A stretch of DNA of 64,000 nt from Mediterraneibacter glycyrrhizinilyticus (lineage in GTDB: Bacteria; Bacillota; Clostridia; Lachnospirales; Lachnospiraceae), in NCBI RefSeq assembly GCF_016902345.1, contig NZ_JACJLR010000012.1:1-64000 (forward strand), read 5' to 3'. The notes under the pieces are model-generated. The model saw only the letters and a list, made by a program, of their open reading frames with translations. It did no database searches and was not told the origin of the DNA. A program made the position numbers and the translations under genes. How positions within the stretch are numbered: position 1 is the first letter of the stretch; each line of letters opens with the position of its first letter. Below are positions 6,699 to 16,525 of this stretch, in pieces.

Positions 6699-7406
6699 AT
6701 GGAACGGGAAACGATCCTGGTGGTGGATGACAATAAAGAGATCGTCTATTCCATCAGCGGGCTTCTGAAATACGAAGGATATAACACGGTAAAAGCTTAC
6801 GACGGGATGGAAGCTTTGAAAGCACTGGAGGAAAACCGGATCGACCTGATCCTCCTGGATGTGATGATGCCCAGGATGAACGGTCTGTCAGCGCTCATGA
6901 AGCTGAGGGAGAACTACCACATCCCGGTGATCATCCTGTCGGCAAAGACAGAGGAGAGCGATAAGGTGTCAGGACTCATGCTGGGAGCTGACGACTATGT
7001 GGAGAAGCCCTATAATCCGGCGGAACTCACCGCCAGGGTGAAGGCGCATCTGAGGAGATATCATGCCTGGGGAGGCGGGGCGCCGAAGGAGGACGAGGAC
7101 CGGATCGTAAACGGCGGCCTGGTGCTGGACAAGAAGCAGAGGATCGCGATCGCAGAGGGAGAGGAAGTCAGGCTGACGGCCACGGAGTACAAGATCCTCC
7201 TTCTGCTCATGGAGAATTTAGGTCAGGTGTTTTCAGCGGAACAGATCTATGAGAAGGTGTGGGAAGAGTCAGCCAGTTTTGCGGTGGAGAACACAGTCAT
7301 GGTCCACATCAGGCACATCCGCGAGAAGATCGAGATTGATACAAAGAAACCGAGATATGTAAAGGTGGTGTGGGGAATTGGATATAAAATGGAAAAATAC
7401 AGATGA
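6699..7406 (+). CDS. OmpR-family response regulator of the second two-component system
   Basis: A 235-residue regulator with a receiver domain (Asp10-Asp11, phospho-acceptor Asp54 in LILLDVMMP, Lys103 in VEKPY) and a C-terminal winged helix (ATEYKILLLLMEN; VMVHIRHIREKIE; GIGYKMEK). GGGGGAG precedes the start at ideal spacing. It overlaps the kinase gene by 29 bases, and its own promoter is at 6631-6659. The VanR-like arrangement, next to the peptide-type ABC operon, suggests cell-envelope sensing, but the targets are not visible. Confidence 0.9.
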   Translation: MERETILVVDDNKEIVYSISGLLKYEGYNTVKAYDGMEALKALEENRIDLILLDVMMPRMNGLSALMKLRENYHIPVIILSAKTEESDKVSGLMLGADDYVEKPYNPAELTARVKAHLRRYHAWGGGAPKEDEDRIVNGGLVLDKKQRIAIAEGEEVRLTATEYKILLLLMENLGQVFSAEQIYEKVWEESASFAVENTVMVHIRHIREKIEIDTKKPRYVKVVWGIGYKMEKYR

Positions 7407-8748
7407 CAAGAGCAAGTGGGAAGCGCTCAAAGAGAGGAATCAGGACGTGGTCACTCTGATCGGCGGAGCATTCCTGATTATCGGACTTTTCTCTGTTGCG
7501 GTACTGGTCATCTTCCGGGATGAGTTAGGGGACGGCTCCGGGATCGTCATGGGGATGCTCGCCAACCTGTCGCTGGCAGCAGGCTCTGTCATGATCGTGG
7601 ATATGGTCATGAAAAACAGATACGGGAACTGGATGCCGGAAGGCGGGGACCGGTACAGCGCGTGGAAAGAAACGGTGCGGAAGATGAACCGGAGGGACCG
7701 GAAGATCGGGGCAGCGGCGCTGATCATTGCAGTCCTCTATCTTATCATCATCGTTCAGGGGTACAGCTACTACTATTCCGCAGTGTCGGGGTATATGATG
7801 ACCATTACAGTCCTGGTGCAGTTCCTGATCTATGAATGGCGGATCCGCCGATTCTGGCAGGCAAAGCTGGACGAGGTCACAGAGAAGGAGGAAGAGGAGA
7901 AGGAAGCGCTGATCCGTCAGAGGATCGAGGAAGCCCGGGAAATCGAGCGGAAGAGCCTGGAGAAAGTCTCAAGGAGCGACCAGCTTCGGATCGACCTGAT
8001 CACCAATGTGTCCCATGACCTGAAGACTCCTCTCACTTCCATGGTGGGCTACATCGAACTGATGAAGAAAGAAGAACTGAGCGATGTGATGCAGGACTAT
8101 GTGGAAGTTCTCTCAGAGCGCGCGGGAAAACTGGGCGAGATGGTCAACAGTCTCTTCTCCCTCGCAAAAGCAAGCAGCGGGAATGTGGAGCTGAAGATGG
8201 AGCACTTTGAGATCAACAGGCTGATCGACCAGATCTTTGCAGATATGGATGACAAGATGAAGGAGAGCGGTCTGGAATTCATCATCCAGAAGACAGAGGA
8301 GAGTACGGAGCTCGTCTCAGACAATATGTACTGCTACCGGATCTGCCAGAATCTTCTGGAGAATGCGCTGAAATATTCCGCGAAAGGAACCCGGATATTC
8401 GTGAAGACCTATGTAAAGAATGCAGATGGAAACAGCAGAAGGATCTGCCTGGAGATCATCAACACAGCAGGATATTTCATGGACTTTACAAAGGAAGATA
8501 TCGTGGAACGGTTCGCGCGTGGAGATAAGGCGCGAAGCAGCGAAGGCAACGGGCTCGGGCTGGCGATCGTCAGTACGTATACGAAAGCGCTTGGCGGGGA
8601 GTTTGATATCCGGATCGACTGCGACCAGTTCCGGGCAGTGGTGGAACTGCCGGCAGAGAACACTGCCATTGGGTGCTCAGAAGCGGCTGCTGTCCACAGT
8701 AAAACGGATATATCCGAGGAGGGAGAAAAGGAGAGGAAAGCATTGTAA
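7378..8748 (+). CDS. Sensor histidine kinase of the second two-component system
   Basis: A 456-residue kinase. Four membrane helices at the N-terminus (two near 20-65 and two near 100-150) are joined by short loops, so it probably senses within the membrane. A charged coiled-coil linker (about 160-205) leads to HisKA with NVSHDLKTPLTSMVGYIE and HATPase_c with NLLENALKYS and GNGLGLAIV. The first usable start is a TTG at 7378 inside the regulator gene, with GGTGG/GGGG just upstream. No in-frame ATG exists until the second helix, so TTG initiation is likely. It is co-transcribed with the regulator before it. Confidence 0.88.
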   Translation: MDIKWKNTDDKSKWEALKERNQDVVTLIGGAFLIIGLFSVAVLVIFRDELGDGSGIVMGMLANLSLAAGSVMIVDMVMKNRYGNWMPEGGDRYSAWKETVRKMNRRDRKIGAAALIIAVLYLIIIVQGYSYYYSAVSGYMMTITVLVQFLIYEWRIRRFWQAKLDEVTEKEEEEKEALIRQRIEEAREIERKSLEKVSRSDQLRIDLITNVSHDLKTPLTSMVGYIELMKKEELSDVMQDYVEVLSERAGKLGEMVNSLFSLAKASSGNVELKMEHFEINRLIDQIFADMDDKMKESGLEFIIQKTEESTELVSDNMYCYRICQNLLENALKYSAKGTRIFVKTYVKNADGNSRRICLEIINTAGYFMDFTKEDIVERFARGDKARSSEGNGLGLAIVSTYTKALGGEFDIRIDCDQFRAVVELPAENTAIGCSEAAAVHSKTDISEEGEKERKAL

Positions 8749-8798
8749 AACATCCTCAGAATGTCTATAATCAGAGAAAGAAAGATACGGTCGGGAGA

Positions 8799-8837
8799 CG
8801 GCAGAGAAGCGAAGAAAAAAGCAGCGTTTCTCTGCCG
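8799..8837. promoter_or_regulatory. Hairpin in the leader of brnQ
   Basis: CGGCAGAGAA (8799-8808) and TTCTCTGCCG (8828-8837) form a 10-bp stem. No T run follows, so it is not a standard terminator. It may be a leader structure of brnQ or an mRNA-end structure for the kinase operon. Confidence 0.4.
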
Positions 8838-8873
8838 CTTCCAGCGCCGGGAAAACAAGAGGATGATAGGATC

Positions 8874-10214
8874 ATGAAAAAACTGACATTCAGAGAGCTA
8901 ATATTTGTGGCAAGTATGCTGTTCGGCCTGTTCTTCGGGGCGGGAAACCTGATTTTTCCTGCGTCTATGGGACAGATGGCGGGCAGCAGCATGTGGCAGG
9001 CGGCAGCAGGATTCCTGATCACGGGAGTCGGGCTGCCGCTTCTTGGCGTGGCGGCCCTGGGGATCAGCCGGGAGGACGGTCTCCTGGAACTGAGCAGCCG
9101 GGCGGGAAGGAGATTCGGCCTGTTCTTTACCTGTGCGCTGTATCTGACGATCGGTCCTTTTTTCGCGATTCCAAGATGTGCTACGGTCTCTTACACTGTG
9201 GGGATCGAGAGGACCCTTCCGGGGACGGGACAGAGCGTGGGGCTTGCCGTGTTTTCTTTCCTGTTTTTCGCAGCAGTGCTTTTCTTCTCCCTTCGTCCGG
9301 GAGAGATCCTGACCTGGGTGGGGAAAGTGCTCAATCCCCTTTTTCTGTGTTTCCTGGGAATCCTGGTCGTGAGTGCGCTGATCTCTCCCATGGGCGGGAT
9401 CGGGGCATCCGGGCCCTCCGGAGCCTATGTGAAGGAAGCATTTTTCACAGGCCTTCTGGAAGGGTATAACACGATGGATGCGCTGGCAGGACTTGCCTTC
9501 GGGATCCTCGTTGTGGATGTGATTCGCTCCCTTGGAGTGGAAAAGCCGGAGGATGTGGCAGAGAGTACGGTGAAAGCGGGCTTATTCAGCTCCATCCTCA
9601 TGGCAGTGATCTATATTCTCGTCACTGTCATCGGCGCACAGAGCCGTGGTGTGTTCCCGGCGTCCGCTAACGGCGGTGAGGCGCTGGCGGATATTGCGGA
9701 CTATTATTTCGGCAGTGTGGGAGCGGTCATCCTGGCTGTCACGGTCACAGTGGCATGTCTGAAGACAGCGGTGGGACTGATCACAAGCTGCGGAGAGACG
9801 TTCGCGAAAATGTTCCCGAAGGGACCCTCCTATTCTGTCTGGGCGGTGATCTTCTGTATCGTCTCGTTTCTGATCGCCAACCTTGGCCTGGATGCGATCA
9901 TTGCCTGGTCCATGCCGGTGCTGATGTTCCTCTATCCCATCGCGATCGCTCTGATCGCGCTGACGCTGGCAGGAAGGCTGTTCGGAGACAGCCCCGCGGT
10001 CCTGCGGTGGACGCTGGGATTTACTGCGGCAGCTGCTTTCTTCGATTTTCTGCGGGCACTTCCGGAGCAGGCTCAGGCATTCCTGCATGTGGAAGCTGTG
10101 GCAGAGTTTGCGGGAGCGGTCCTGCCACTTTCGGAACAGGGATTCGGCTGGGTGGTGCCGGCATTGGTGGGGCTTGGGATCGGAGCTGTGACAGTAAAAT
10201 GGAGAAGAACGTGA
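8874..10214 (+). CDS. brnQ: Branched-chain amino acid:cation symporter (BrnQ/LIVCS family)
   Basis: A 446-residue protein with about 12 membrane helices that should import leucine, isoleucine and valine with Na+ or H+. Family landmarks are the N-terminal segment FGLFFGAGNLIFPASMGQ (about 17-34), GPFFAIPRCATVSYTVG (about 89-105), and EGYNTMDALAGLAFGILV (about 195-212). Length is normal for the family. AGAGGATGATAGGATC precedes the ATG. It has no co-transcribed partner. Confidence 0.93.
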   Translation: MKKLTFRELIFVASMLFGLFFGAGNLIFPASMGQMAGSSMWQAAAGFLITGVGLPLLGVAALGISREDGLLELSSRAGRRFGLFFTCALYLTIGPFFAIPRCATVSYTVGIERTLPGTGQSVGLAVFSFLFFAAVLFFSLRPGEILTWVGKVLNPLFLCFLGILVVSALISPMGGIGASGPSGAYVKEAFFTGLLEGYNTMDALAGLAFGILVVDVIRSLGVEKPEDVAESTVKAGLFSSILMAVIYILVTVIGAQSRGVFPASANGGEALADIADYYFGSVGAVILAVTVTVACLKTAVGLITSCGETFAKMFPKGPSYSVWAVIFCIVSFLIANLGLDAIIAWSMPVLMFLYPIAIALIALTLAGRLFGDSPAVLRWTLGFTAAAAFFDFLRALPEQAQAFLHVEAVAEFAGAVLPLSEQGFGWVVPALVGLGIGAVTVKWRRT

Positions 10215-10253
10215 TATGGACTGAAGTATGATCAGTCGGTAAAAGTGACACTA

Positions 10254-10282
10254 TTGACATTTTAACATTTTTATACTATATT
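10254..10282 (+). promoter_or_regulatory. Promoter of the mcsA-like/clpC operon
   Basis: TTGACA (10254-10259), 17-bp spacer, TATATT (10277-10282): a near-consensus promoter. The predicted start site falls inside the palindrome at 10287-10307. No CtsR heptad repeat was found. Confidence 0.75.
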
Positions 10283-10286
10283 ATTA

Positions 10287-10307
10287 AAAACTTAACTATT
10301 AAGTTTT
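10287..10307. promoter_or_regulatory. Palindromic operator over the clpC transcription start
   Basis: AAAACTTAA (10287-10295), CTA, TTAAGTTTT (10299-10307): a perfect 9-bp inverted repeat immediately after the -10 box. Its position would let a bound repressor block initiation. The regulator is unknown; a MarR-type protein encoded just past the operon is one candidate. Confidence 0.5.
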
Positions 10308-10372
10308 GAAATGAAGTCATGCGAACGTCGGGCAGTGTCCGGCGATATTATAGTATAAAGAGGTGAATCAGC

Positions 10373-10738
10373 ATGAAATGTCAGTTTTGTAATAGAGAGA
10401 AGGTTGACCGGATCTTCTATGTTGACTGGATGGGGACAATTTACCAGGTCCCGGTGTGCGACAGCTGCCTGAACAAGATGTGGAAGCGCGCGTCGGAGTC
10501 GGGACAGACAGAGGAGTTTAAGAAATACACCGGCTGGTGGCCGGGGAAACAGGAACCCAGACATCTGGGGGACCGCGCCTTTCCGGAAGAAGCAGTGGAA
10601 GGCTTGAAACGCAGGAGAAAGCTTGCCGCGCTGCGGGTGCGCTTAAGCGAGGCGGCGGAAGATGAGGATTACGAGGAAGCGGCGAGACTCCGGGACGACA
10701 TTGAAGCGATGGAGGAGGTGTGCCGTCATGGAAATTAA
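10373..10738 (+). CDS. McsA-like zinc-site/UVR-domain protein
   Basis: A 121-residue protein with two CxxC pairs (Cys3/Cys6 and Cys29/Cys32) likely to bind zinc. A C-terminal UVR motif (about 80-115, with DEDYEEAARLRDDIEAMEE) resembles UvrB/UvrC and McsA. McsA usually activates the arginine kinase McsB and works with ClpC in stress proteolysis. Here only one zinc site pair is present and McsB is absent from the operon, so it may act simply as a ClpC adaptor. It overlaps clpC by 11 bases. Confidence 0.75.
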   Translation: MKCQFCNREKVDRIFYVDWMGTIYQVPVCDSCLNKMWKRASESGQTEEFKKYTGWWPGKQEPRHLGDRAFPEEAVEGLKRRRKLAALRVRLSEAAEDEDYEEAARLRDDIEAMEEVCRHGN

Positions 10739-13199
10739 TCTGAACTTGTTTAGCCAGCGGGCGTTTGGCATCTTTCAATCGGCGCTGAAGTTTGTCAGCC
10801 GTATGAGGCATGGTTTTATCGGAAGCGAACATCTTCTGTGGGCGCTTTCACAGGATGCGGGGACCGCCGGAAGGGTGCTGAGGAGGAACGGACTGGATCC
10901 GAATCTGATCGAGGAGTATCTCCATCAGTATGACCTTGACGCAAGGACTGCCGGTGAGTTCCGGGCGGTACAGATTTCCCAGGAGGCAGAGCAGGTGCTC
11001 CGTCTGGCGGAAAGCCGGGCAAAAGCCCAGGGGCGCCAGAATGTGGAACCTGAGGATATCCTGAGAGGGATCCTGGACGCCGGGGAATGCGCGGCGTCCC
11101 AGATGCTTCTGTCTCTGGATGCGGACCTGGAGGAACTGCGCGGGGAACTGGGCGGCGGCAATGCGCCGGTGTCTGCAGTGGAGTCTGACGGAGAAGCTGT
11201 GGCAACAGAAGGACAGGAAGAAAATATGATGGAAAAATACGGGACGGACGTCACAGAGAAAGCCCGGGAAGGCAGTTATGACCCGATGATCGGGCGGGAG
11301 GAAGTGATCGAGAGGCTGATCCAGATCCTCTCCCGCAGGACCAAGAACAATCCCGTCCTGATCGGAGAGCCGGGAGTTGGAAAGACTGCGGTGGTGGAAG
11401 GTCTGGCACAGCGGATCGCAGAAGGGACGATCCCGGGGAACCTGAAGGATAAGAAGATCATTTCCCTGGATCTTGTGGGAATGCTCTCGGGAACCCGGTT
11501 CCGTGGGGATTTTGAAGAGCGGATGCAGAAGTTTCTGGAAGAGGCGGAAGCGGACGGGGAGACGATTCTGTTTATCGATGAACTCCATATGATCATGGGC
11601 GCGGGGGCTGGCGCCAGCGAGTCCATGGACGCTGCCAATATCTTAAAGCCGGTCCTTGCCCGGGGCGGGCTGCAGGTTATCGGCGCCACTACTCTGAAAG
11701 AATACCGCCAGCACATCGAGAAGGACGCAGCGTTTGAGAGAAGGTTCCAGCCGGTGCCTGTTGAGGAACCGGGCAGGGCAGATGCGGTGAGCATCCTGAT
11801 GGGGCTGAGAGGAAAATATGAAGCTTTCCACGGGCTGAAGATCACGGATGAAGCAGTGAAGGCAGCGGTGGATCTGTCCGACCGGTATATCCAGGACCGT
11901 TTCCTTCCGGACAAGGCAGTGGACCTTATGGATGAGGCTGCGTCCCGGATCCGGACCAGGGGACTGACCACGCCGCCCTGCCTGACTGAGCTGGATCAGG
12001 AGATCCGGAAAGTCCGCTCAGAGAAAAAGCAGGCGGCAAAGGTTCAGGAATACGAGCGCGCAGCGGTGCTCAGAGACCGGCAGGCTGCCCTGGAGAAAGA
12101 GCTGGAGGAAAAGCAGTCACAGTGGCGGAAAACTCAGTGCGGTGAGGTGACTGCGGAAAATATTGCGGAGGTTGTCTCCGCGTGGACAAAGATCCCGGTC
12201 ACTATGCTGACCGAGGATGAGACCCAGCAGCTCCGCAGCCTGGAAAAGACTCTGCATACCCGGGTGATCGGGCAGGACGACGCGGTGACCGCTGTGGCGC
12301 GCGCGATCCGCAGGGGCAGAACAGGCGTTGCTGATCCGGACCGGCCTATTGGCTCCTTTTTGTTCCTGGGACCGACAGGTGTCGGGAAGACGGAACTCTG
12401 CAGAGCCCTGGCGCAGGTCATGTTCCACGACGAGAATGCCATGATCCGGCTTGATATGTCGGAGTACATGGAACAGTATACCGTGTCCAAACTGATCGGG
12501 TCTCCCCCGGGATATGTGGGGTACGACGAGGGCGGACAGCTGACAGAGCTGGTGAGAAAGAAGCCTTACAGCATTATCCTGTTTGATGAGATCGAGAAGG
12601 CCCACCCGGATGTGTGGAACAGTCTTCTGCAGATTCTGGATGACGGGAGACTTACTGACGCCCAGGGGAGGACGGTAAGTTTCAAGAACACCATCATTGT
12701 CATGACGTCCAACATCGGAGCCCGGGAGATCACAGGAAAGAGTTCTCTTGGATTTGCCAGAAATGATGCGAGTGAGGAGCAGCGCCGGGAGGAGACGATC
12801 AAAAGCCGTGTTATGGAGGCGGTAAAAATGACATTCCGGCCGGAGTTCATCAACCGTCTGGACGAAGTTATCGTCTTCCATCCGTTGAAACAGGAAGATG
12901 TTCGGAAGATTGCATACATTCAGGTGGAGAAGCTGACGGAACGTATGGAAAAGCAGGGAATCCATCTGAATGTGGAGGACAGCGCCATTGAGCTGCTGGC
13001 AGAGAAGGGCTATGATCCTGCGTTCGGCGCAAGACCGCTGAAGAGGACGATCCAGTCCTTGCTGCAGAATGCGGTGGCGGACGAGATCCTTGATGAGAGA
13101 CCGTCAGATCGGGACGAACTTGTCGTGACCGGTGCCGACGGGAAAGTGGAAGTGAATGTGAAAAAAGGGATCCGAAACAGGGAACTGCTCCCGGTATAG
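10728..13199 (+). CDS. clpC: ATP-dependent Clp protease ATPase subunit ClpC
   Basis: An 823-residue Hsp100 unfoldase that feeds substrates to ClpP. Domains: N-terminal Clp_N repeats (about 1-150), a first AAA module with GEPGVGKT and FIDELHMIMGAG, a middle coiled coil with a UVR-like segment (about 415-460), and a second AAA module with GPTGVGKTE, ILFDEIEKAHPDV and the C-terminal D2-small domain. The start at ATG 10728 follows GGAGGAGGTG in the mcsA-like gene; an upstream in-frame start would add an unrelated basic stretch. The operon lacks CtsR and McsB, which normally sit beside clpC in Firmicutes, so regulation here must differ; see the palindrome at 10287. Confidence 0.95.
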   Translation: MEINLNLFSQRAFGIFQSALKFVSRMRHGFIGSEHLLWALSQDAGTAGRVLRRNGLDPNLIEEYLHQYDLDARTAGEFRAVQISQEAEQVLRLAESRAKAQGRQNVEPEDILRGILDAGECAASQMLLSLDADLEELRGELGGGNAPVSAVESDGEAVATEGQEENMMEKYGTDVTEKAREGSYDPMIGREEVIERLIQILSRRTKNNPVLIGEPGVGKTAVVEGLAQRIAEGTIPGNLKDKKIISLDLVGMLSGTRFRGDFEERMQKFLEEAEADGETILFIDELHMIMGAGAGASESMDAANILKPVLARGGLQVIGATTLKEYRQHIEKDAAFERRFQPVPVEEPGRADAVSILMGLRGKYEAFHGLKITDEAVKAAVDLSDRYIQDRFLPDKAVDLMDEAASRIRTRGLTTPPCLTELDQEIRKVRSEKKQAAKVQEYERAAVLRDRQAALEKELEEKQSQWRKTQCGEVTAENIAEVVSAWTKIPVTMLTEDETQQLRSLEKTLHTRVIGQDDAVTAVARAIRRGRTGVADPDRPIGSFLFLGPTGVGKTELCRALAQVMFHDENAMIRLDMSEYMEQYTVSKLIGSPPGYVGYDEGGQLTELVRKKPYSIILFDEIEKAHPDVWNSLLQILDDGRLTDAQGRTVSFKNTIIVMTSNIGAREITGKSSLGFARNDASEEQRREETIKSRVMEAVKMTFRPEFINRLDEVIVFHPLKQEDVRKIAYIQVEKLTERMEKQGIHLNVEDSAIELLAEKGYDPAFGARPLKRTIQSLLQNAVADEILDERPSDRDELVVTGADGKVEVNVKKGIRNRELLPV

Positions 13200-13256
13200 A
13201 GGAATGAGGAGGGCTCTCGGAAACGGATGAGAACAGTGTGCTTCCCGGAGAGTAAG

Positions 13257-13304
13257 AAAAAACTCCTGCGGCAGATCAGGAATGATCTGCTGTAGGAGTT
13301 TTTT
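13257..13304. terminator. Terminator of the clpC operon
   Basis: AAAAAACTCCT (13257-13267) pairs with AGGAGTTTTTT (13294-13304), with an inner GGCAGATC/GATCTGCT stem. T runs on both strands make it bidirectional, so it can also end the convergent marR transcript. Confidence 0.88.
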
Positions 13305-13358
13305 GTGAAAGTAAAAGGAAGTGGACAGTATCTTTGTGCAGAACAGAGACCGGAGCTG

Positions 13359-13805
13359 CTATCTGCTGAAATTTTCATAGAGACAGTCAAGTTCCTGGAT
13401 CAGCCGGATCAGTTCTTTCATATTCTCTTTGCCGAACTGTGTGAGAATTTCCGTCCAGAGATCGTCGTAACGCTTCATGGACTCCTCCGCGGCGGCCTTT
13501 CCCTCGGGAGTTGCGCTGATAGAGACTTTGCGCCGGTCTTTCGGATCGATCTCCCGGGTGATGTAATTCTTCTTTTCCAGCGTATTCAGGATATATGAGA
13601 TGGCCGGCTTGGAGATATGCAGTTTTTTCTGCATCCCGGGGACGTCCAGGTTCATGCACGGACATTCCCGGCAGCAGGTCCCGGCGATGCTGTGGAGGAT
13701 TGCCATTTCATTCATCTGCATCTCGCACTCATTGGAGAGTGCAGCCTCCAGCTTCCTGAAATGGAGGATCGATGTAAAAAACTGTTCTCTCAGTTCGTCG
13801 CTCAT
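13359..13805 (-). CDS. MarR-family regulator with a cysteine cluster
   Basis: A 148-residue winged-helix regulator. The DNA-binding core is MQKKLHISKPAISYILNTLE (about 58-77) and the wing DPKDRRKVSISATPEGK. Between the dimerisation helix and the DNA-binding domain lies an unusual Cys-rich segment, GTCCRECPCMNLD, with Cys44, 45, 48 and 50, plus Cys27. These could bind metal or form redox-active disulfides. A promoter (TTGAAT-17-TATACT) is on the minus strand at 13872-13844. AT-rich repeats (TTAATTAAT, TTTAAT) lie between the -10 and the start, suitable for autoregulation. Confidence 0.85.
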   Translation of the reverse strand: MSDELREQFFTSILHFRKLEAALSNECEMQMNEMAILHSIAGTCCRECPCMNLDVPGMQKKLHISKPAISYILNTLEKKNYITREIDPKDRRKVSISATPEGKAAAEESMKRYDDLWTEILTQFGKENMKELIRLIQELDCLYENFSR

Positions 13806-13843
13806 GGTTTCGTTAACTCCTTAATTAATAAATGTTTAATAGA

Positions 13844-13872
13844 AGTATACACCTGCGGGGACGGGAATTCAA
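13844..13872 (-). promoter_or_regulatory. Promoter of marR
   Basis: On the minus strand, TTGAAT (13872-13867), 17-bp spacer, TATACT (13849-13844). Confidence 0.6.
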
Positions 13873-13917
13873 GTACAGCCGGATGGAAAGACGGTTTTGC
13901 CAAGCTGTGCTTTTCTT

Positions 13918-13955
13918 GTCCGGGGTATCAGTCCGGGGTATCAGTTCGGGGCATC
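13918..13955. repeat. Tandem 13-bp repeat upstream of the 6-phospho-beta-glucosidase gene
   Basis: GTCCGGGGTATCA (13918-13930) is repeated exactly at 13931-13943, and a degraded third copy (GTTCGGGGCATC) follows at 13944-13955. A TATACT box lies about 30 bp downstream (13985-13990). Array and position suggest a regulator-binding site. Confidence 0.5.
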
Positions 13956-14059
13956 TGGAGGGTGTCAGGAGCCGAGAAGGATGTTATACTATAAATGGTC
14001 AGATGGTGGAAGTTCTGTCAGCATCATACGCGGAGCAGTGTGGAGAACAGAACCCAGTC

Positions 14060-15517
<1,458 letters not shown>

Positions 15518-15541
15518 AAAGTGTTAAATTAAGGAACTTTG

Positions 15542-15580
15542 GAAGGAGCATTCGCAGAATGATGCGAATGCTCTTCTCCT
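15542..15580. terminator. Hairpin after the glucosidase gene
   Basis: GAGCATTCGCA (15546-15556) pairs perfectly with TGCGAATGCTC (15563-15573), followed by TTCTCCTTTG. The T tract is weak, so it is a probable but imperfect terminator. Confidence 0.6.
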
Positions 15581-15604
15581 TTGTGCATGTACGGGCGCTC
15601 CGCT

Positions 15605-15666
15605 CATAAGGTAAGGGGCGCCCCGATCTTTATGCCAGCGTAGATCAGTCTGCACCTTACCTTATG
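15605..15666. repeat. 12-bp inverted repeat with 38-bp interior
   Basis: CATAAGGTAAGG (15605-15616) and CCTTACCTTATG (15655-15666) are perfect inverted repeats. A GGGGCGCCCC palindrome sits beside the left arm. A further TTACCTTAAG follows at 15676. The function is unknown; the repeat flanks a gene remnant. Confidence 0.5.
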
Positions 15667-15707
15667 GCTGAACGGTTACCTTAAGTCTGCCTGAAAGATA
15701 AATTTGA

Positions 15708-15736
15708 TTGAAGGCAGGGAAACGGTGTGTTAGAAT
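15708..15736 (+). promoter_or_regulatory. Promoter-like sequence before the Rpn-type remnant
   Basis: TTGAAG (15708-15713), 17-bp spacer, TAGAAT (15731-15736). A small hairpin (TATTGAAA/TTTCAATA, around 15753-15775) lies just after it. Confidence 0.4.
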
Positions 15737-15754
15737 AAGAAAAAGCATATATTA

Positions 15755-16361
15755 TTGAAAACCATAGTTTCAATAAAAGAGTTTTCTATTATTCTCGTTC
15801 TGCGTCATCAGATGCAGAAATCTATTTTCATACAGCAGATCCTGCGTGAGCAGGGAATGTCTTTTCGGGAAATTCGTGCTTTGATACCACATTATTTTGA
15901 GCAGGAGATTCCGGAAAGTGGAAGAAGGGATCTACTACATCATCGGCGATTATCTCCCGATCCAGATCCTTCTGCTGAACCGGCTGCCCGAGGAGGAAAA
16001 CCTTTGGCTGAGGAATCTGACAGACCATCTGTCGGGAGAAGAACAGGCAGAGCGTCTTGTAAAAGAATATTGGGAGCATAAAGATAACACCCTGTATCAG
16101 GCGGTGATGGATATCATAATCCGTGCAAACCGGAAACAGTTTGAGGAGGCGAAAAATATGTGTGATGCGCTGAGAGAATTATTTGCAGAAGAATTAAAGG
16201 AGAATTACCAGGCGGGAGAAAATCAGGGGCGCCAGGAAGGTCGCAGTGAGTTGAGCCGTCTGATCCTGAAACTGTCAGAACTGGGAAGGTCGGATGAGAT
16301 CATCAAGGCAGCGGAGAGCCCGGAGTATCAGGAAAAGCTTATGAAGGAACTGGGGGTATAA
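15755..16361 (+). pseudogene. Remnant of an Rpn/PD-(D/E)XK-family transposase-like protein
   Basis: Only the C-terminal part remains. From about 15897 the frame reads RFRKVEEGIYYIIGDY, IQILLLNRLPEEENLW and a Gln/Glu-rich tail with GENQGRQEGRSEL, typical of the C-terminal half of Rpn-type recombination-promoting nucleases common in Lachnospiraceae. An upstream piece in another frame (FREIRALIPHYFEQE, ending near 15900) seems to continue into it, so a frameshift lies near 15900. The N-terminal nuclease core with its catalytic D...ExK is missing. Inverted repeats lie on both sides (15605-15666 and 16526-16694). Confidence 0.6.
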
Positions 16362-16444
16362 AGGCTCTTGGTACGTCCGTCAGCCGTGCAGCAGCTCGAG
16401 TCCGCCTGCGGCTCCTCCTCGCTGTATGGCGTCCGCCATATACT

Positions 16445-16502
16445 AAAAAGAAGCCTAAATGTCATATTTAAGCCAGCTTATATGACATCCAGGCTTCTTT
16501 TT
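16445..16502. terminator. Strong bidirectional terminator
   Basis: AAAAAGAAGCCT (16445-16456) pairs with AGGCTTCTTTTT (16491-16502), with an inner ATGTCATAT/ATATGACAT stem. T runs occur on both strands. Confidence 0.85.
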
Positions 16503-16525
16503 ACTGCACGGCAGACTGGTTTATT

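Noticed and set aside
12117-12965. 282-codon minus-strand frame inside clpC
   Set aside because: A shadow of the highly conserved ClpC second AAA domain; no ribosome site or recognisable domain.
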